Shown here: in pieces, positions 60,894 to 64,000 of the stretch | Numbering within the stretch: position 1 is the first letter of the stretch | Layout: every line of letters starts with the position of its first letter | NCBI GenBank assembly: GCA_947498595.1 | Contig: CANMKX010000017.1 | Span: 27,408-91,407, forward strand | Origin: an uncultured Aquimarina sp. | Lineage (GTDB): Bacteria; Bacteroidota; Bacteroidia; Flavobacteriales; Flavobacteriaceae | DNA: 64,000 nt | Direction: 5' to 3' | Notes under the pieces: generated by a model | The model's database searches: none | Told to the model about the DNA's origin: nothing | What the model saw: only the letters and a program-made list of their open reading frames with translations | Position numbers and translations under genes: made by a program

Positions 60894-62048
60894 TTAAAAA
60901 GCTTGATATACCTTAGTTATAAACTCATCTATTTGATTAGGTTCAAGCCAGCGAGTAACAATTACAAGTTTTTGTTGTTGATCGATAACAATAAAATTTC
61001 CGCCAAAACCAGCAGCATAAAAAATATGTTCTGGAAGTCCTTTCCAATGTCGATTTCCTTTACGATTTAACCACCACATAAATCCATAATTAGAATTTGC
61101 TTCAGAGGATTGGGTAGCATTGTAAATCCATTGTTTAGAAATAAGTTGCTTATTTTTCCACATACCATTATTCATAAATAATAAACCAAAACGAGCGTGA
61201 TCTAGTGTATTGATAAATAAACCGCCACCAGAATGCCCTCCACCACTAACAGATTGTAATTTATGACCATCTATAGTTACCCAAGAATTTTCATAACCAT
61301 ACCACCTCCAGGTATTTGAAGCTTGAATAGGATCCATAATTTGATCTTTCAATAATTCTGGTAGAGGTTTTCTCCAAACATTTAGTAATGAATATGCCAG
61401 TACATTTACACGTACATCGTTATATTCGAAAATAGTGCCAGGAGTATGTAGTTTTCTAGATTTCCAATCATCAATACTTCCAGTTTTGGGAGGACGATCA
61501 GCCCAGTCATATCCATCCCATAATTGTCCAGACCAATCAGATGATTGTGTAAGTAAATGTCTCCACGAAATTTTTTGATTATGAGCTCCATCAAATGTAT
61601 GATCCCATACATATTGAGTAACAGTATCATCGACAGATTTGATTAATTGTTGATCGATTGCAAGTCCAGCCATTGTAGATAAATAACTTTTGGTGACACT
61701 AAAAGTCATATCAACACGTGCTACATCGCCCCATTGAGCAATTATATATCCATTTTTGAGAATAATTCCTGATGGAGCACCTCTTTTTTTTGTAGGCCCC
61801 ATTATTTTATGATATGGTTCATGAGCAAACCCTTTTAAAATAGCAATTCTTAAGTCCTTGCTACCACTATATTCGTTTTTTTGAGCAAAATCTATAGCTT
61901 CATTTAATGTTTCGGAATCAATATCAAAATCAGAAGGAGGTTTGTTCTCCCAATGATGACGCTCGGGAAAATATAATTGCTGTGCTTTTAATGATGTTGA
62001 TTGAAAGAAATAGCATAGCAGAAGAATACTTAAAAAAATATTTTTCAT
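60894..62048 (-). CDS. Exported serine hydrolase (class C beta-lactamase family)
   Basis: 384 residues from the ATG at 62048, where a signal peptide begins (MKNIFLSILLL); the frame opens earlier at a TTG. The penicillin-binding-type motifs are S-x-x-K in TFSVTKSYLSTMAG, Y-x-N at YNDVRVN, and HSGGGLF in place of the KTG box. An RGAPSGIILKNGYIIAQWG segment precedes the nucleophile. Such proteins act as esterases, DD-peptidases or beta-lactamase relatives, and the substrate is not predictable. It is exported to the periplasm. It is the first gene of the leftward group with the 122-residue and thioesterase genes. Confidence 0.88.
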   Translation of the reverse strand: MKNIFLSILLLCYFFQSTSLKAQQLYFPERHHWENKPPSDFDIDSETLNEAIDFAQKNEYSGSKDLRIAILKGFAHEPYHKIMGPTKKRGAPSGIILKNGYIIAQWGDVARVDMTFSVTKSYLSTMAGLAIDQQLIKSVDDTVTQYVWDHTFDGAHNQKISWRHLLTQSSDWSGQLWDGYDWADRPPKTGSIDDWKSRKLHTPGTIFEYNDVRVNVLAYSLLNVWRKPLPELLKDQIMDPIQASNTWRWYGYENSWVTIDGHKLQSVSGGGHSGGGLFINTLDHARFGLLFMNNGMWKNKQLISKQWIYNATQSSEANSNYGFMWWLNRKGNRHWKGLPEHIFYAAGFGGNFIVIDQQQKLVIVTRWLEPNQIDEFITKVYQAF

Positions 62049-62136
62049 ATAATGTAGCATTTTAATATCTAGATATGTTATTGAACAAGATAAAAATACC
62101 AAACGTTACTTCAAAAATATAAGGAATAACAAAATA

Positions 62137-63531
62137 TTAAGAACCTAAAGAATTCTTAGCATTGATGATTAGCTCTTCTGGAAGTGATTTTTTAGCTTTT
62201 GCCCCCATTTTCTTTAGTTTTTCAATACTCGTAATGATATTACCTTTACCATCAATTAATTTATTCATAGCAGCATCGTATTCTCTTTGGGTATCATTGA
62301 TTTTTTTACCAATACCAGTAAGATCTTTAACAAAACCTTCAAATTTATCATACAAAGCACCTGCTTGACGCGCTATTTCAATAGCATTACGTTGTTGTTT
62401 TTCATTATTCCACATCGTATCAATAGTTCGTAGTGTAGCCAATAGTGTAGTAGGAGTAACGATAACAATATTTTTTTCAAAAGCCTGGTTATACAATTTA
62501 CTATCCTCATTAAGAGCGATGGCAAAAGCAGGTTCTATAGGAATAAAAAGCAATACAAAATCAGGAGAATCAATAGCATACAGGTCTTGATAATTTTTAG
62601 CAGAAAGTTGATCTACATGACGTCTTATAGCAATGAGATGATTTTTTAAATGTATAGGTTTCATGATCTCATCTTCATCATTTACATATCGTTCATAAGC
62701 GGTAAGTGTGACTTTAGAATCAATGATCATTTTTTTATGATCAGGAAGTTGTATAATAACGTCAGGTAATACTCGACTACCATCTTCTCTTGTAAAACTT
62801 TGTTGGACTTTATACTCACGATCCTTTTCCAGGCCAGATTTTTCGAGAACTCGTTCTAGTACAAGTTCTCCCCAATTTCCTTGCATTTTTGAATCACCTT
62901 TTAATGCTTTTGTAAGATTTAAGGCTTCTTTACTAATTTGTTTATTAAGATCTTTAAGCCCTATGATTTGTTGACGCAAAGCAGCATGTCTGTCGATACT
63001 TTCTTTATGAGTGTCTTCAATCTTTTTTTCAAAGACAGTTATTTTTTCTTGTAAAGGGTGTAAAATTTGATGAAGATTTTCTTTATTCTGTTGTGTAAAT
63101 TTACTAGACTTTTCATCTAAAATTTTAGTAGCTAAATTCTCGAATTCTTTCGTGAATTTTTGCTGTAATTGATCAACTTCTTTTTTTTGCTCGTTGCTTT
63201 TAATTTTTAAATTTTCTAATTCTGTAGTTTTACGAGTAAATTCACTAACATAAAAATCCTTTTCTTTTCTTATCTCTTCACGTTCTTGATTTAATTCTAT
63301 CAATTGTTTTTTATAGAAGGATTGGTTCTCTTGTAATTGAAACTGTAGGTGATCTAATTGCGTTTTTGTTGTTGTTTTATAATCGTCCAACTGGAGTTGA
63401 ATCTGACGATTACGCTCAACGATGATGTCATAGGTGTTTTTGTTTTTAAGAGAGACAATGTATTTACCTAAAAAAAAACCTATTAACAGAAAAAAAACAC
63501 CAATAAAAAGTAAAAGAAATTCTTGAGTCAT
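62137..63531 (-). CDS. rmuC: DNA recombination protein RmuC
   Basis: 464 residues from the ATG at 63531 (the TTG three codons upstream is rejected). One N-terminal membrane helix (about 5-24) is followed by a long coiled coil (about 30-195) and the RmuC nuclease-like domain: MQGNWGELVLERVLEKSGLE, VIIQLPDHKKMIIDSKVTLT, FVLLFIPIEPAFAIAL, and IVTPTTLLATLRTID. RmuC limits DNA inversions and resembles restriction-type nucleases. It stands alone, and a TATCTTTG -7 element at 63552-63559 on this strand fits the chosen start. Confidence 0.95.
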   Translation of the reverse strand: MTQEFLLLFIGVFFLLIGFFLGKYIVSLKNKNTYDIIVERNRQIQLQLDDYKTTTKTQLDHLQFQLQENQSFYKKQLIELNQEREEIRKEKDFYVSEFTRKTTELENLKIKSNEQKKEVDQLQQKFTKEFENLATKILDEKSSKFTQQNKENLHQILHPLQEKITVFEKKIEDTHKESIDRHAALRQQIIGLKDLNKQISKEALNLTKALKGDSKMQGNWGELVLERVLEKSGLEKDREYKVQQSFTREDGSRVLPDVIIQLPDHKKMIIDSKVTLTAYERYVNDEDEIMKPIHLKNHLIAIRRHVDQLSAKNYQDLYAIDSPDFVLLFIPIEPAFAIALNEDSKLYNQAFEKNIVIVTPTTLLATLRTIDTMWNNEKQQRNAIEIARQAGALYDKFEGFVKDLTGIGKKINDTQREYDAAMNKLIDGKGNIITSIEKLKKMGAKAKKSLPEELIINAKNSLGS

Positions 63532-63661
63532 TATGTACAATTAATTTATACCAAAGATAAAAGAGCAATTATAAATAATAAAATTCTAATAGATAAATGA
63601 TATGATAAAGAAAATATAGCTGATTTATGAATTATATTTGGTGAATAAATCAATCAAAAAT

Positions 63662-63952
63662 ATGAGTATTGGGCCAGGAGCAGCAATGACCAAATCTGTA
63701 AGAAATAATAGTGGTCAATTAGGGAAAAGAAAATCAGTTAAAGAATTAAATAGATATTATAAATCTTCAGGAAAAATAAATGAATCCACAACATTTTCAA
63801 AAGAAGAAATGAATGCGTTTAAAACAACATTGAAGATGAAGAGGAAAAAAGAAATTATTTATTATTCCTTTATTTTTGGATTAGTTTTTATAATTATCGG
63901 ACTTCTTTTTTATGCGATATTAGGGGTCTGTAAATTAAACTCTGTCCGATGA
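63662..63952 (+). CDS. Small protein with one membrane helix, function unknown
   Basis: 96 residues from the ATG at 63662 (a GTG at 63638 adds eight). The N-terminus is polar and basic (GPGAAMTKSVRNNSGQLGKR, KSVKELNRYYKSSG). A charged helix (SKEEMNAFKTTLKMKRKKEI) runs into one membrane segment (about 67-89) and a short tail. It resembles small flavobacterial membrane proteins of unknown role (low confidence). A large perfect palindrome terminator starts 2 bp after the stop. It is divergent from rmuC. Confidence 0.7.
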   Translation: MSIGPGAAMTKSVRNNSGQLGKRKSVKELNRYYKSSGKINESTTFSKEEMNAFKTTLKMKRKKEIIYYSFIFGLVFIIIGLLFYAILGVCKLNSVR

Positions 63953-63953
63953 T

Positions 63954-63993
63954 TCAATCCTCTTGGGGCTAGCCCCAAGAGGATTGATTTTTA
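63954..63993 (+). terminator. 34-bp perfect palindrome terminator
   Basis: TCAATCCTCTTGGGGCTAGC and its mirror give full self-complementarity over 63954-63987, then T-run. It is unusually G/C-rich for this genome. Confidence 0.92.
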
Positions 63994-64000
63994 AATCCAG

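Noticed and set aside
1..64000. CRISPR arrays, insertion sequences, prophage, tRNA or rRNA genes
   Set aside because: No regularly spaced direct repeats, transposase or integrase frames, or recognisable RNA-gene structures were seen; gene content is core-like.

Overview
The window is AT-rich chromosomal DNA from a member of the Bacteroidota, most likely a marine Flavobacteriia (Flavobacteriaceae-like). The evidence is internal. Several promoters match the Bacteroidota pattern TTG/TTTG - about 19-21 nt - TAnnTTTG. Starts lack Shine-Dalgarno sequences. Three proteins look like type IX secretion cargo. Many genes belong to families concentrated in Bacteroidota: head-GIN (DUF2807) proteins, 2TM-domain proteins, DUF4199, a GlmU-like putative nucleotidyltransferase, and a PspC/PadR/DUF4870 cluster. 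I see no mobile element, CRISPR array, tRNA or rRNA. The region reads as stable core chromosome with a few lineage-specific loci.

Layout. 1-2.9 kb: the 3' part of a protein with a duplicated Cys-rich module, a TRIC/YadS-type membrane protein, and thioredoxin reductase. 3-7.4 kb: a leftward envelope-stress-like cluster (DUF4870, PadR regulator, PspC protein, two GIN proteins). 7.7-9.7 kb: a small Cys-rich peptide with a bacteriocin-like leader, a DUF4442 thioesterase-fold protein, an AIM24-family protein and a 64-residue conserved protein. 9.9-15 kb: OxyR, two secreted proteins (CARDB; PI-PLC-like) and a DUF2141 protein. 15.3-22.3 kb: a MoxR/DUF58/DUF4350/DUF4129/SpoIIM cluster with a divergent RDD gene. 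22.6-24.8 kb: cyclophilin, Nudix hydrolase and acyltransferase. 24.9-29.5 kb: a LytTR two-component locus in which the histidine kinase carries a fused 2TM domain, followed by two free 2TM genes, an amidohydrolase and the response regulator.

29.8-39.6 kb: purL, a secreted endonuclease I, an RsmB-type RNA methyltransferase, a YCF48-like lipoprotein and an ECF sigma module. 39.6-40.2 kb: a gene-poor stretch holding an orphan terminator and a candidate small RNA. 40.2-45.3 kb: an MsbA-like ABC exporter, phosphoglucomutase, a family-2 glycosyltransferase and DUF4199. 45.5-50.6 kb: ribosomal protein L31 type B, the GlmU-like protein, an orphan family-5 solute-binding lipoprotein, MtaB and a short GNAT-like protein. 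50.8-54 kb: a four-gene rightward cluster (alpha/beta hydrolase, lytic transglycosylase, GRDP-like protein, and an unrecognised protein ending in five SSC repeats). 54.1-64 kb: a thioredoxin-fold protein without its cysteines, a TPR membrane protein, rpmH, carB, alpha-carbonic anhydrase, an acyl-CoA thioesterase, a serine hydrolase, rmuC and a small membrane protein.

The loci most worth a second look are these: a perfect 18-bp terminator-like hairpin inside the GRDP-like reading frame and the Cys-tailed protein next to it; the Cys-rich peptide at 7.7 kb; the kinase-2TM fusion locus; the candidate small RNA at 39.8 kb; and the putative anti-sigma protein with a duplicated 20-residue motif. Most terminators are symmetrical (A-run, stem, T-run) and sit between convergent genes, so one hairpin can serve both strands.
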